This document shows, in pieces, positions 19,769 through 29,743 of a stretch of DNA of 64,000 nucleotides (position 1 is its first letter; every line of letters starts with the position of its first letter). Source of the DNA: Planctomycetota bacterium (GTDB lineage: Bacteria > Planctomycetota > Phycisphaerae > Phycisphaerales > UBA1924); contig CAUJHH010000012.1 in assembly GCA_963204725.1 (NCBI GenBank), forward strand, positions 1 to 64,000. The letters are read 5' to 3'. Under the pieces are notes generated by a model that ran no database searches, was not told where the DNA came from, and saw only the letters and a list, made by a program, of their open reading frames with translations. The translations under genes were made by a program, and so were the position numbers.

Positions 19769-21325
19769 ATGGCGGCTTTCACTGCGCCCAATCCCAACTC
19801 GGCTGACGTCGGACTGGTCGGCCTCGCTGTCATGGGCACGAATCTCGCCCTGAACATGGCCGATCACGGCTTCAAGGTCGCGGTGTACAACCGCACCCTT
19901 GCCGTCACCGAGCAGGTCCTCAAAGAGAATCCCCCCACCGTCTTCGGCACGACGGGTGGCGGGCTTGTACCCGCGGCGGAACTCAAGGACTTCGTGGCTT
20001 CGATCAAGCGACCGCGCCGCATCGTGATCCTGGTGAAAGCGGGCGGACCGACCGACGCGGTGATCGATTCGCTGACACCGCTGCTCGAGAAGGGTGACCT
20101 CATCATCGACGGCGGCAACGCCGAATGGCAGGACACGATCCGGCGTGAGAAGGCGCTCGGCGAGAAGGGCCTGCTCTTCGTCGGTTCGGGTGTCTCAGGC
20201 GGGGAACTTGGCGCTCGATTCGGCCCCTCGCTCATGCCGGGTGGGAAGCCGGAGGCGTGGGCCCTGCTCAAGCCCGTGTGGGAGGCGATCGCGGCAAAGG
20301 TCGATTCCAGGACCGGCAAGCCGATCGAGAGCGCATCCCCCGGAAAGCCAGTCAACGCGCCCGGCGCGGTGCCGTGCACGACATACATCGGACCCGGCGG
20401 TTCGGGCCACTTCGTCAAGATGGTGCACAACGGCGTCGAGTACGGCGACATGCAGCTCATCTGCGAGGCGTACCACTTCATGCGTGATGTGCTCGCGCTC
20501 TCGACGCCCGAGATGGCCGGGATCTTCGCGGAATGGAACACCGGAGACCTCGACTCGTTCCTCATCGAGATCACCGCGGACATCCTCGGCCAGACCGATC
20601 GCGAGACCGGGAAGCCTTTCGTCGACATCGTCCTCGACGCTGCGGGCCAGAAGGGCACCGGCAAGTGGACGATCAACGCCGCACTCGACATGGGCGTGCC
20701 CGCGCCGACCATGGCCGAGGCCGTCTTCGCGCGGAACATCAGCGCACTAAAGGCAGAGCGCGTCGCGGCGTCCAAGGTCCTGAAGGGCCCGGAGGTCGGG
20801 GCACACGCGCACTCGGTCGGCTCGGGAGAATACAACTGGGTGGAAGCGGTCCGGGACGCGCTCTATTGCTCGAAGATCTGCTCATACGCCCAGGGCTTCG
20901 CCCTGATGAACGCCGCGGGACGTGCCAACGAGTGGGGCCTGAAGCTCGGCGAGATTGCATCAATCTTCCGAGGCGGCTGCATCATCCGAGCCCGATTCCT
21001 GCAGAAGATCACCGAGGCGTATGCGCGCCGGCCGGATCTGCCAAACCTGCTGCTCGATCAGTACTTCGCTTCGGTCATCGACGGCGCGCAGCGCCACTGG
21101 CGTGCGGTCGTCGCGCGGGCGGCGGTCCAGGGTGTGCCGGTGCCGGCGTTCGCGTCCGCGCTCTCCTATTTCGATTCGTATCGCACGGATCGGCTCCCCG
21201 CGAACCTGCTGCAGGCGCAGCGTGACTACTTCGGCGCTCACACCTACGAGCGCGTTGACCAGGCCCGTGGAACCTTCTTTCACCTTGACTGGCCGCACCC
21301 GGATCGGCCACAGGCTCGCGCATGA
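19769..21325 (+). CDS. gnd: 6-phosphogluconate dehydrogenase, decarboxylating
   Basis: A 518-residue enzyme oxidising 6-phosphogluconate to ribulose 5-phosphate with NADP in the pentose phosphate pathway. It has the N-terminal Rossmann motif [20 protein letters not shown], the signature [20 protein letters not shown], and the catalytic-site segment [18 protein letters not shown]. The C-terminal all-helical domain includes [12 protein letters not shown] and [20 protein letters not shown]. It is slightly longer than the usual 470-480 residues because of an insert after [16 protein letters not shown] 19769 has GGAG seven bases upstream. The stop overlaps the next start (ATGA). Confidence 0.97.
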   Translation: MAAFTAPNPNSADVGLVGLAVMGTNLALNMADHGFKVAVYNRTLAVTEQVLKENPPTVFGTTGGGLVPAAELKDFVASIKRPRRIVILVKAGGPTDAVIDSLTPLLEKGDLIIDGGNAEWQDTIRREKALGEKGLLFVGSGVSGGELGARFGPSLMPGGKPEAWALLKPVWEAIAAKVDSRTGKPIESASPGKPVNAPGAVPCTTYIGPGGSGHFVKMVHNGVEYGDMQLICEAYHFMRDVLALSTPEMAGIFAEWNTGDLDSFLIEITADILGQTDRETGKPFVDIVLDAAGQKGTGKWTINAALDMGVPAPTMAEAVFARNISALKAERVAASKVLKGPEVGAHAHSVGSGEYNWVEAVRDALYCSKICSYAQGFALMNAAGRANEWGLKLGEIASIFRGGCIIRARFLQKITEAYARRPDLPNLLLDQYFASVIDGAQRHWRAVVARAAVQGVPVPAFASALSYFDSYRTDRLPANLLQAQRDYFGAHTYERVDQARGTFFHLDWPHPDRPQARA

Positions 21326-22011
21326 CACCACAGCCCCAGAACCGGCCGCTCTCCGTCACTGGCCATGCGCATCCGACGCAAGCGACGCCGCGTCGCCTGC
21401 TCGCCCGGATCGTGCCGACGCGTGCGGTCGAGGTCGTGGGTCCGTCGGGGCTGATCACCGCACGCATGACGCTGCGGACGCTACGCGCTCAGGATCGAGA
21501 TCCGTTCATCGAAGCGATTCGTGCGAGCCGCGAGAGACTCGAGCGATGGATCCCGCTGAACGCAGTGAGCGAACCGGACGAGGCGTTCTTTGAGCGACAG
21601 CTCTCGCTGTGCGAAGTCGGGGACAGCCAGGGCACGGCGTGGCGCAGGGTGGGCGTGCTGCCGAGCGGAGCGATCGTGGGCGGGTTCAATCTGAACGCGA
21701 TCGCGAGGGGCCTGCAGTCCTCGGCGGACATGAACTGGTGGATTGCCGAGGACTTCATGCGTCAGGGGTTCGCCCGCGAGGGGATCCGCTCGACGCTGCG
21801 CCACGCATTCGAGGATCTTCCGGCGGGACTCGGGCTGCACACCGTGCACGCGGGAATCGCACCAGACAACCTGCCGAGCGTGAGTCTCGCGATCTCCATG
21901 GGCTTCAGGCACGATCCCGGTGTGCAGTCATACCTGCGCGTCGGGGAACGCTGGGAACTGCACGACATCTATGCGATGACGGTGCTGGATGCCCACGCGA
22001 TCGCGAGCTGA
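21322..22011 (+). CDS. GNAT-family N-acetyltransferase (RimJ/RimL-like)
   Basis: A 229-residue protein. After about 45 variable residues it shows the ribosomal-protein-acetyltransferase pattern: [48 protein letters not shown] (acetyl-CoA loop region) and [19 protein letters not shown]. Its ATGA overlap with the gnd stop implies translational coupling. The natural substrate (protein N-terminus, antibiotic or small amine) cannot be told. Confidence 0.85.
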   Translation: MTPQPQNRPLSVTGHAHPTQATPRRLLARIVPTRAVEVVGPSGLITARMTLRTLRAQDRDPFIEAIRASRERLERWIPLNAVSEPDEAFFERQLSLCEVGDSQGTAWRRVGVLPSGAIVGGFNLNAIARGLQSSADMNWWIAEDFMRQGFAREGIRSTLRHAFEDLPAGLGLHTVHAGIAPDNLPSVSLAISMGFRHDPGVQSYLRVGERWELHDIYAMTVLDAHAIAS

Positions 22012-22036
22012 ACACGCGCCACGACAATCGAATCGA

Positions 22037-23872
22037 TCACTCGTCGGGCACTTCGTCGATCCGGGGCTGCTCCGCGGGCTTGGGCCCCTCCGCGCCGGGC
22101 GTCGGCGGGATCTGGTCCGGCTGGGGTATCGGGACCGAACCCGTCGCGGTCTCGAGCATCATGCCGGGGAGCGGCTGGAACTCGCCGCCGGGGGCGACTC
22201 GCATCTGGCCTGTCGCCAGCAGATAGTCGAGGATTGAGTTGCGCAGATCGGTGCGGGCGCGGTCGCGATCGTTCTCCGCCCGGAGCAGCGCGTTCTCAGA
22301 GTCGACGATCGACTGCGCATCGACCAGATCGCTCTTCAGCTTCTGCTCGCGGAGCCGTTCGCGGTTGATCGCAACCTGCCGCTCGGCGAGCGTGAGCGCG
22401 AACCGCGCGCGATCGATCTGACGAACCGAACTGCGGGCGGTGACGACAACGTCGTCGCGGGCCCTCTCATACGTGCGGACCTGGCGCTCGAGACGCACGG
22501 TCGCGCTCTTGAGGCCCAGCCGCTCGATCTTGCGATCGAGCGGGAGCGAAAGATCCAACCCCGCTGAATAGCGGGTGTAGTCGAGATCGAAGGCGACCCC
22601 TCCCTCGTTGGCATCGGGATCGGTGGGAATGCCGACCTCTCCGCTGATGTCGAGGTCGGGAAGGATGTTGTTCTTGGCGTTGGCGACGGCGCGGCGCGCG
22701 TCCGTCACCCGGTCACGCTGGTTCTGAAGATCAAGGCGATACTCGAGCGCAAGCCGCGCCGCGACGAGTTCGTCGATCTCCGGTTCCGCCAGCTCGAATT
22801 CAAGCGGCGCGATGTCAATCGGTTCCTTGGGATCCAGCCCGAGTCGGACCTTGAAGCGGTCCAGTTGCAGGATGTACTGCTCACGCAGCGAGGCGAGCCC
22901 GGCAATGCCCGACAGAAGATCGTTCTCGACGATCGCCACCTGGAACCGGCTCTCGCGTCCGGCATCGACCTTGGCATTGGTCTCGTCGTTCACGCGACGC
23001 AGCGACTCGATCTGACGCTCCTGATTGACGATCTGCGACCGGGTCTGCAGCAGCGAGAAGTAGTCGTTCGCGATGTCCGCCAGGTAGGTGCGCCGGAAGT
23101 CCTCGAACGCCCGCGCGGCGTAGATCATGTCGCGTTCGGCCTGGATGATGCTCTCTCTCGCAACAGACCCCGCCCCGCGCAGCAGAGGGATCGACCCGCC
23201 CAGGATGATTTCGGAGGACTGGCGATACTGCCCGCTGACCTGGCTGCGGAGCTGCTCAGTGGCCCGCCAGACCCATCGCGCCTCGACCTCGCCGCCATAA
23301 GGCAGACGCTGGGTGGCGCGGAGCGAATTGACGACCGAGAGCGTGTTGTCGAACGAGCCGCTGTCGCCCTGGGCACCGACGGAGACGGAGGTGTCGTTGA
23401 ACAGACGCGGACCCCAGCGATGCTGCTCGACGAGCAGGGCGATCGCGACCAAGAGGTAGTCCTCTTCCGCGTTCAGATACTCGCGCCCGGTTCGCTGCGC
23501 GATACGGAATACACCGGTGATGTTGACCTGGCGAACCTCTTGCCCAATGCCGAGGGCACGCTTGGAATATGCATCGAGGCGTGCCGCCACATCCCGGGAC
23601 TCATTCGCCGGCGTGAAAGTGAGCTCGTCGACATTCGGATTGGTCGTCTCGGGTGACTCGGAGTTCTGATCGGGCACGCGCAGCGATTTGGCGTCCGGAG
23701 ACTCGCGCACAGGCGCGATCGGTCCGGCACCGATCGAATCGGCCCGCGCGGCCATCAGACGATTTGTGACTCTATCGATGTCCGATAACCCGCGAGAACA
23801 TCCACAAACATATAGCGAACACAAAGCAGTGGAGAGTGCAAACGAGAGAAAGAGAGCGCGGGATCTGGGCAC
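22037..23872 (-). CDS. TolC-family outer membrane channel protein
   Basis: A 611-residue exported protein starting at GTG 23872 with AAAGGA seven bases upstream. The signal peptide ends in a lipobox-like YVCGC (Cys about 25), so it is probably a lipid-anchored channel like many efflux outer membrane factors. The body is alpha-helical with two repeats, as in TolC: long heptad-rich stretches such as DIANDYFSLLQTRSQIVNQE and, in the second half, the partner repeat ending LRAENDRDRARTDLRNSILDYL. The C-terminus is Pro/Glu-rich. No inner membrane pump or adaptor gene is adjacent, so its partner is elsewhere. Confidence 0.87.
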   Translation of the reverse strand: MPRSRALFLSFALSTALCSLYVCGCSRGLSDIDRVTNRLMAARADSIGAGPIAPVRESPDAKSLRVPDQNSESPETTNPNVDELTFTPANESRDVAARLDAYSKRALGIGQEVRQVNITGVFRIAQRTGREYLNAEEDYLLVAIALLVEQHRWGPRLFNDTSVSVGAQGDSGSFDNTLSVVNSLRATQRLPYGGEVEARWVWRATEQLRSQVSGQYRQSSEIILGGSIPLLRGAGSVARESIIQAERDMIYAARAFEDFRRTYLADIANDYFSLLQTRSQIVNQERQIESLRRVNDETNAKVDAGRESRFQVAIVENDLLSGIAGLASLREQYILQLDRFKVRLGLDPKEPIDIAPLEFELAEPEIDELVAARLALEYRLDLQNQRDRVTDARRAVANAKNNILPDLDISGEVGIPTDPDANEGGVAFDLDYTRYSAGLDLSLPLDRKIERLGLKSATVRLERQVRTYERARDDVVVTARSSVRQIDRARFALTLAERQVAINRERLREQKLKSDLVDAQSIVDSENALLRAENDRDRARTDLRNSILDYLLATGQMRVAPGGEFQPLPGMMLETATGSVPIPQPDQIPPTPGAEGPKPAEQPRIDEVPDE

Positions 23873-23894
23873 CAGTCGGTCCTTTGTTCGGCTA

Positions 23895-23923
23895 TAAATA
23901 GGTATTCGGACAGAAAATGTCCA
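23895..23923 (-). promoter_or_regulatory. Likely promoter of the TolC-family gene with an overlapping palindrome
   Basis: On the minus strand TGGACA (23918-23923) and TATTTA (23895-23900) are 17 bases apart, and a start about seven bases on would give a short leader carrying the AAAGGA site. The palindrome GGACA-GAAAA-TGTCC (23908-23922) overlaps the -35 and could be an operator. Confidence 0.4.
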
Positions 23924-24128
23924 GTATGTCGCGCGTGCGCAAGGCCCAATGTACCACTTTCCGCTGCTGTTCGTTGCGATAATGGGAAGGGCGTCCTACC
24001 ATCCTGATTCCCCCCAGCCGCCGGGCGGGCCGTCCATGTGGGCGGTAGACGGTCGGTATTTCCAACCACGCCGGGCGGCCAGCCGACTACCTCTCCCATC
24101 ACATTGAGGGAATGGAGCTACCCCACGC

Positions 24129-26921
24129 ATGGCCTCGGTGACCTACGACGGCCGGAGCTTCATGCTCGACGGCCGCAGAATCTGGCTCGTCTCCGGTTCA
24201 ATCCCCTACTTTCGGGTTCCGCGCGCCAGCTGGGCGGATCGCATCCATGCCGCGCGCCTCGCGGGCCTGAATGCCATCGACGTGCCGATCGCATGGCAAC
24301 GCCACGAGAACCGCGCCGGGCAATTCGATTTCAAGGGCGAGAACGACATCCGCCACTTCGTCGAATTGATCGGAAAGGCCGGGATGATGGCCATCCTGCG
24401 CATCGGGCCGTTCATCGGCCAGGGCCTGGACATGGGCGGCCTGCCCGCCTGGCTCAGCGCCATGCCGAACATCTCGATGCGCACCAACTCTGGGCCGTTC
24501 CTTGAAGCATGCTCTCGCTTCATCTCAGCGGTCGCTGAGGAGATCCGCGATCTGCAGGTGACCGCGCCCGGCGCCGGCGGCCCGATCGTCCTCATCCAGA
24601 ACGAATCCTCTTGGACGTGCGGCGACGACACGCTCGCCAACGCCTATCTCGGCGAACTGATCCGCTACCAGCGCGAGGGCGGCATCAACGTTCCGATCGT
24701 CAACGCCAACAACCTCTGGCAGGGCGTCGAAGGAGAGATCGACGGCTGGTGCGGCTCGGAGCAGATGATCTCCACCCTGCGCCAGCTCGCGACCGTTCGG
24801 CCCGACCAGCCCCGAATCGTCATCGACTTCAATCTGGGCGGCGCATCGACCTGGGGCACGGAGACGCGCCCCGCGACCGATCCGCTCGTCGTGCAACGCC
24901 GCCTCGCCGAGGTTCTCGCTGCGGGCGGACAGTTCAATCTCCAACCGTTCTTCGGCGGCACCACCTTCGGCTTCTCCGGCGGACGCGAGTTCGAGGGGCC
25001 CGAGGGTTACTTCTGTGCCTCCAATGATCGCGGCGCACCGCTGGATGAATCCGGGCGGCCGACCGCGCTCTTCAGATCTGTCCGCCGAGTCTGCCACTTC
25101 GCGAACCACTTCGGTCGCGTGCTCTCGAATCTCGATACTTCGTACCAGCCGGTGATGCTCGATGTCGCGCAGCACGTGGGCTCGAAGGCCACTGCGCGTC
25201 CGGCCAAGGGCGAGGCGCCGACCGCCGGGTTTGTCGTCGCGCACGCGCACGGCGGACAGGGTGGCGTGGCGTTCGTCTTCCGCGACCAGCACGCGAAGCC
25301 CCCGACGAACGCAACGCTGCTGCTCGCCGATGGATCAAACGTCACGGTGCCCATCGGCACCCAACATGTCGCATGGTGCCTGATCGACGTCCACCTGGGC
25401 GGTCGCGCCCGGATCGACTTCAGCGCGTTCTCCGCGTTCGCGATGGTCGGGAAGTCGTTCGTCTGCTACGGGCCCGCCGGCTCAAGGGGCGTGGTCTCTG
25501 TCAACGGCGCTCCCATCGAGCTGGAAGTCCCCACGGGCCGCAAGCCCACCGTCGTCTCGCACGAGGGGATCCACATCGTCCTCTGCAGCGAGGAGCAGAT
25601 CGACCTCACGCACGTGACCGAACGCGCGGTCTACGTCGGCGCGACCGGAATGTCCGCCTCGGGCGACCCGATCGTCGACGACGCGGCCGACCAGCGTCAT
25701 GTGCTGATGATCGACGCAGACGGCGCGGTGAAGTCGGCCGGCGCCAAGGTTCGCCCGACTCCGAAGGCCGCTCTCAAGGCCTCCATCGGCGCCATGACCC
25801 CGGTCGAGAATCGCGACTACGTCTCCGGCCAGAGCGCCCGCTTTGCGACGATCGCCGGCCCGGCCGACCTCGTCTCGCTCGGGTGCCCCTCGGGGTACGG
25901 GTGGTACCGCCTGGGCCTGAAGTCCGGCTCGACCAAGCGCGTGAAGCTCGCGACGCCTCACGCCGGCGACCGACTCCACGCGTTCCTCGACGGCGAATTC
26001 GCGGGCGTTCTCGGCTCCGGCCCCGGCGCGAGCGAGCACCTCTCGCTGTCGCTCAAGAAGGGCTCGCACAATCTCGTGATGCTCGCCGAGAACTTCGGCC
26101 GCTTCAGCGGCGGCGTCACCATCGGCGAGAAGAAGGGCCTCTTCGGACACCTCCACGTCGTCCAGCCGATCAAGGGTGTCAAGGTCAAGACCGTGATCGA
26201 CGAACCGATGGAACTCCTGAAGTTCAAGTCTCCGCTCTGGGAGGTGCGCACGGGCGACACAACCGTCCCCGAGCGCCTGACGCACACCTTCATGCACCGC
26301 AAGTCGACCAGCGTGATCGTCCGCGTGCAGACGGGCCGGGCCCGCGCCGTGCTCATCGTGAACGGGACCCCGCTCAAGTTCCTCGAGCGCGGGGCGATCG
26401 CCACCGAGTTGCTCGAGCAGCCAACGCTGCACAAGGGCAATAACCACGTCCAGATCGCGCTCGTCGGCGAGGGCCTCACGATGACGCCGGAACTGGCGTT
26501 CAAGGACATGAAGATCTCGATCGAAGAGTGCTCCGACACGCTCACCGCCAAGGCCGACTGGGCCTTCGCCAAGTGGGAGCAGCCGAACGGGGCCGCCTTC
26601 CGCGCGTCCAAGTCCGGGTCGCACACCGGGCCCACCTGGTGGCGAGGATCCTTCACGGCGAGCTCCAACGAGTCGCCGCTGATGCTCGACCTGAGCGGCA
26701 TGACCAAGGGCCAGATCTACATCGACGACAAGCACCTCGGGCGATACTTCGTGTCGATGCCCGGGGTGGGCGCCGTCGGCCCGCAGACGCAGCACCTGAT
26801 CCCGAGCGCGTGGATCACGCCGGGCGGATCCCACGAGATCGTCATCTTCGATGAACACGGCGGCAACCCGTCCAAGTGCAAACTCGTGTACGCCACGGGC
26901 GAGCATGTGATCCGGGCCTGA
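24129..26921 (+). CDS. Glycoside hydrolase family 35-like protein (beta-galactosidase-like), divergent active site
   Basis: A 930-residue protein. The first about 330 residues form a GH35 barrel: SGSIPYFRVPRASWADRI near the start, GPFIGQGLDMGGLPAWL, and GGPIVLIQNESSW, where Glu159 sits at the acid/base position. The strand that normally carries the nucleophile Glu reads VIDFNLGGASTWG, so Asp233 occupies that place. Several beta-sandwich segments follow to the C-terminus, including galactose-binding-like modules (for example SGMTKGQIYIDDKHLGRYF). No signal peptide is visible, so a cytoplasmic location is likely. Given the altered residue it may have changed specificity or reduced activity. Confidence 0.8.
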   Translation: MASVTYDGRSFMLDGRRIWLVSGSIPYFRVPRASWADRIHAARLAGLNAIDVPIAWQRHENRAGQFDFKGENDIRHFVELIGKAGMMAILRIGPFIGQGLDMGGLPAWLSAMPNISMRTNSGPFLEACSRFISAVAEEIRDLQVTAPGAGGPIVLIQNESSWTCGDDTLANAYLGELIRYQREGGINVPIVNANNLWQGVEGEIDGWCGSEQMISTLRQLATVRPDQPRIVIDFNLGGASTWGTETRPATDPLVVQRRLAEVLAAGGQFNLQPFFGGTTFGFSGGREFEGPEGYFCASNDRGAPLDESGRPTALFRSVRRVCHFANHFGRVLSNLDTSYQPVMLDVAQHVGSKATARPAKGEAPTAGFVVAHAHGGQGGVAFVFRDQHAKPPTNATLLLADGSNVTVPIGTQHVAWCLIDVHLGGRARIDFSAFSAFAMVGKSFVCYGPAGSRGVVSVNGAPIELEVPTGRKPTVVSHEGIHIVLCSEEQIDLTHVTERAVYVGATGMSASGDPIVDDAADQRHVLMIDADGAVKSAGAKVRPTPKAALKASIGAMTPVENRDYVSGQSARFATIAGPADLVSLGCPSGYGWYRLGLKSGSTKRVKLATPHAGDRLHAFLDGEFAGVLGSGPGASEHLSLSLKKGSHNLVMLAENFGRFSGGVTIGEKKGLFGHLHVVQPIKGVKVKTVIDEPMELLKFKSPLWEVRTGDTTVPERLTHTFMHRKSTSVIVRVQTGRARAVLIVNGTPLKFLERGAIATELLEQPTLHKGNNHVQIALVGEGLTMTPELAFKDMKISIEECSDTLTAKADWAFAKWEQPNGAAFRASKSGSHTGPTWWRGSFTASSNESPLMLDLSGMTKGQIYIDDKHLGRYFVSMPGVGAVGPQTQHLIPSAWITPGGSHEIVIFDEHGGNPSKCKLVYATGEHVIRA

Positions 26922-26988
26922 ACCGGCTCCCGAGCGGGCACCCCACCAGAGCCGCAAGTGAGGTATGCTCTCGATCGGAGGGCATCGC

Positions 26989-27510
26989 ATGGCTCGACCG
27001 ATCTGGATCGACGCGGTCTCATACGCGGCGCGGGCCCACAGGCACGGCGTGCGCAAGGATGGGAGGACGCCATACGTCGCCCACGTTTTCCGCGTTGCGA
27101 TGACGCTACGAGACATCTTCGGGTGCGATGATCCGATCGCGATCACTGCGGCCGTGCTGCACGACACGATCGAGGACACCGGGACGGACTACGACGACAT
27201 CGAAGAACGCTTCGGTCACGACGTGGCGGAAGCCGTCGCCGCGCTCACGAAGAACCCCGCGCTGCCCGAGCCCGAACGTGAGGCAGACTACGACCGTCGC
27301 CTGGCGCTGGGGCCGTGGCAGGCGCGTCTGGTCAAGCTCGCCGACACGCACGACAACTATCTGGACATGGCAACCAACGAACGGCCCAACATCGAGAAGG
27401 TGGTCGCGCGATGCGAGCGTGCGATCCTGCTCGCGCGCCCGGATGCGCAGGACCACCCCGAGGTGGCGTGGGCGATCGAGGTTGTGTCACAGCTTATTGC
27501 CGCCGACTGA
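26989..27510 (+). CDS. HD-domain phosphohydrolase, RelA/SpoT-type
   Basis: A 173-residue single-domain protein. It has the metal-binding pattern of (p)ppGpp hydrolases: YAARAH ... DGRTPYVAHVFRVA, AAVLHDTIEDT (the HD pair), and VKLADTHDNYLDM. There is no synthetase or TGS domain, so it resembles small alarmone hydrolases (Mesh1-like). ATG 26989 has GGAGGG six bases upstream. Its last 17 bases overlap the 3' end of the convergent PDZ gene. Confidence 0.85.
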   Translation: MARPIWIDAVSYAARAHRHGVRKDGRTPYVAHVFRVAMTLRDIFGCDDPIAITAAVLHDTIEDTGTDYDDIEERFGHDVAEAVAALTKNPALPEPEREADYDRRLALGPWQARLVKLADTHDNYLDMATNERPNIEKVVARCERAILLARPDAQDHPEVAWAIEVVSQLIAAD

Positions 27511-28627
27511 GCTGGGCCCGAAGCTCGATCATGCGCCGCTCAAGGGGGAGCAAGTCGCGGCCGATCCGCTCGTTATCAGAGATGAGCCGGACGCGTTCGG
27601 ATGGCGCGAGCGTGGTGCTCTGGAGCGAAGCGAGATTCGCCCGCTGCCCGGCGCGAAGGGCCTCGGTCTGGATCTGAAGGATCTGGAGTTCCTCGAACAT
27701 CGCCAGGCGGCGCGGGTCGAGCCCCGGATCACGCGCATTGGGCATCCCGTTGAGATCCGCCGAAGTGAAGAGATCGCTCTCGGGCTCTGACCACTCCGAA
27801 CGCGCCTCGCCGGCCACATCGGCGCGAGGCGCACGGGCGGTTCCCGGGCCTCCAGGGATGGTGGCCCAACGGGCCGCGGTCTGCGCGCTCGCGAGCCAGA
27901 CCTCCCGATCGATCGTGTTGCCGATCGTGTCGCCCACGCTGGTGCCGGCGATGCCGGTGCGTGCCAGACGCACGCGCCACGCCTCGTCCAGAGTCTGGCT
28001 ATCTAGGAATCCGCCGCCACGCAGGCGATTGAACGAGCCGAGCACGATGCTCACATCGAGCGTCTGGACGGCACCATCCGTGTCCGTTCGCTTGATCCGC
28101 AGATCCATCGATTCTCCGGGATCGTGCGACACGATCACGGATCGCAGCCGATTCTGCGAGAGCGCCTGGCCATTGGCGGTCTCGATGACATCGCCGGGAC
28201 GGAGCTGGCGAGAGGCATCAAACCCATCGATCAGCATCGCGATCGCGACGCCGGTATCGACGGTTCCGCCGAACTGGATCCCCATCGCTGCGCGGGGCGA
28301 GTCCTGGAACATCTGACGTGCAAGATCGAGCAGGCGAGCCCGCTGCTCCGGCGTGAGCGCCGACACATCCTTCAGGAGGCCGAGCACCTCGCGGAGCGTG
28401 ACGACGGGGTTCGCACCGAGCTGCTCGATCGCCGACTCTCGCTGCTCGAGTGAATCAGAATCCAGTGCGCGAAGAAGGGGTGTGAGATCACGGGCCGCGA
28501 GCAGCCGCTCCGGATCTGCGGGCTGGGCGGTAGCGCCGCCGCTCGTGACGAGCGCCGCAACCAGCGTGACCGCGCAGGCCGCGATGCAGACGGGCGTTTG
28601 CTGGTGATTTCTAGAGGCCGTCCGCAC
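27494..28627 (-). CDS. Exported PDZ-domain protein
   Basis: A 377-residue protein from GTG 28627, which has GGGAGGG just upstream; the frame is open further but without a ribosome site. An N-terminal hydrophobic segment (about residues 10-35, ending TAQPADPE) is a likely signal peptide. A PDZ-like domain lies at about 120-215 (GIQFGG, then IDGFDASRQLRPGDVIETANG, then the carboxylate-pocket style VIVSHDPGESMDLRIKR). The C-terminal about 60 residues are helical and coiled-coil-like (IQTEALRAGQ ... RMIELRAQLSRR). No protease active site is visible, so a scaffold role is more likely than HtrA-like proteolysis. Confidence 0.72.
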   Translation of the reverse strand: MRTASRNHQQTPVCIAACAVTLVAALVTSGGATAQPADPERLLAARDLTPLLRALDSDSLEQRESAIEQLGANPVVTLREVLGLLKDVSALTPEQRARLLDLARQMFQDSPRAAMGIQFGGTVDTGVAIAMLIDGFDASRQLRPGDVIETANGQALSQNRLRSVIVSHDPGESMDLRIKRTDTDGAVQTLDVSIVLGSFNRLRGGGFLDSQTLDEAWRVRLARTGIAGTSVGDTIGNTIDREVWLASAQTAARWATIPGGPGTARAPRADVAGEARSEWSEPESDLFTSADLNGMPNARDPGLDPRRLAMFEELQILQIQTEALRAGQRANLASLQSTTLAPSERVRLISDNERIGRDLLPLERRMIELRAQLSRRQ

Positions 28628-28758
28628 CGATCCCTCCCGTGTCCAGGATTCTACGCGGAGACGGGCCCGACGTTGCGGGAGACGTCGGGTGAGCGCGAAC
28701 ACGGAGTTTGCGGGCACAAACCGGCTAAAAATGGGCAGAAGGGCGGCACGGAGCCGGA

Positions 28759-29649
28759 TCACTCCACGTTCTGGACCTGCTCCTTGATGCGATCGATCGC
28801 GCCCTTGACCTCCACGGTCAGGCGCGAGATCTCCGCATCGGGCGACTTGCTGGCGATGGTGTTCGCCTCGCGGAGCATCTCCTGCGACAGGAACTCGAGC
28901 GTGCGCCCGAGGGGGCTCCCGTCGCTCTGGTGCATGAGCTGCTCGAACTGCTCGATGTGCCCGGTGAGCCGGGAGATCTCCTCCGCGATGTCGGATTTCT
29001 CCGCATAGACGGCGATCTCGCGGATGAGATCCGCTGGGTTCACCACCACGTCCGTGCCCTTGATCATCATCTCGATGCGCGAACGCAGTCGGTTCTCGTA
29101 CTCATTGACGACCGACGGAGCCCGCCCGGAGATGCGCGACAGGCGTTCGGCGATCTGGGCGCGATGAACCAGGAGCTCGTCGGCAAGGAGCTTGCCCTCG
29201 CGATCGCGCATCCCGATCAGGCCGTCGCACGCCTTGTGCATCAGCGGGACCATCGCACGCCTCGCGCGGCCGAGACGATCCTCTTCATCCGCAGGCGCCT
29301 GCAGCACGCCGGGGAGCGAGAGCAAACCCGACGCCTCAAGCCGGACCGTGCCGTCGGCGATCATCGGGGTGCGTCGAATCTGCTCGATGTAGCGCTCGAG
29401 GGCCTCGTGATTGACGGTGGCCACACCACTCGCGCCGCTCGAGGTGCAGGAGGCCGTCATCGTGATGCTGCCGCGCGAGATGCGCCGACGCAGATCGGCC
29501 TCAAGCTCCGCCTCCAGCGCCTGGAGAGCGTCCGGGAGACGGATCACGGCCTTGAAATACTTGTTGTTGAGCGATCGGACCTCAACGAGATAATGCACGC
29601 CATCGATGTGGGCGGAGGCCTCTCCAAAGCCGGTCATGCTGCGAATCAC
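28759..29649 (-). CDS. YicC-family endoribonuclease
   Basis: A 296-residue protein. The N-terminus from GTG 29649 is VIRSMTGFGEA, the hallmark start of the YicC family, and the C-terminal DUF1732 segment reads SDIAEEISRLTGHIEQF ... GRTLEFLSQEMLREANTIASK. GGAGG at 29655-29659 is five bases before the GTG, so it is favoured over the ATG at 29661. E. coli YicC has been described as an endoribonuclease affecting RyhB sRNA. The gene is upstream of and on the same strand as the PDZ gene. Confidence 0.92.
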   Translation of the reverse strand: MIRSMTGFGEASAHIDGVHYLVEVRSLNNKYFKAVIRLPDALQALEAELEADLRRRISRGSITMTASCTSSGASGVATVNHEALERYIEQIRRTPMIADGTVRLEASGLLSLPGVLQAPADEEDRLGRARRAMVPLMHKACDGLIGMRDREGKLLADELLVHRAQIAERLSRISGRAPSVVNEYENRLRSRIEMMIKGTDVVVNPADLIREIAVYAEKSDIAEEISRLTGHIEQFEQLMHQSDGSPLGRTLEFLSQEMLREANTIASKSPDAEISRLTVEVKGAIDRIKEQVQNVE

Positions 29650-29743
29650 ATCGACCTCCACAACGGGCCCGCCAAGGGGAGGCCTGGCCGCAGTCTATCG
29701 GGTCTGGATCGATCGGGTTGAGTGGACGAGCCGGGCCGAAGAC

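Noticed and set aside
25482-27179. A 565-residue minus-strand frame
   Set aside because: Shadow of the GH35-like gene, with no start site or motif.
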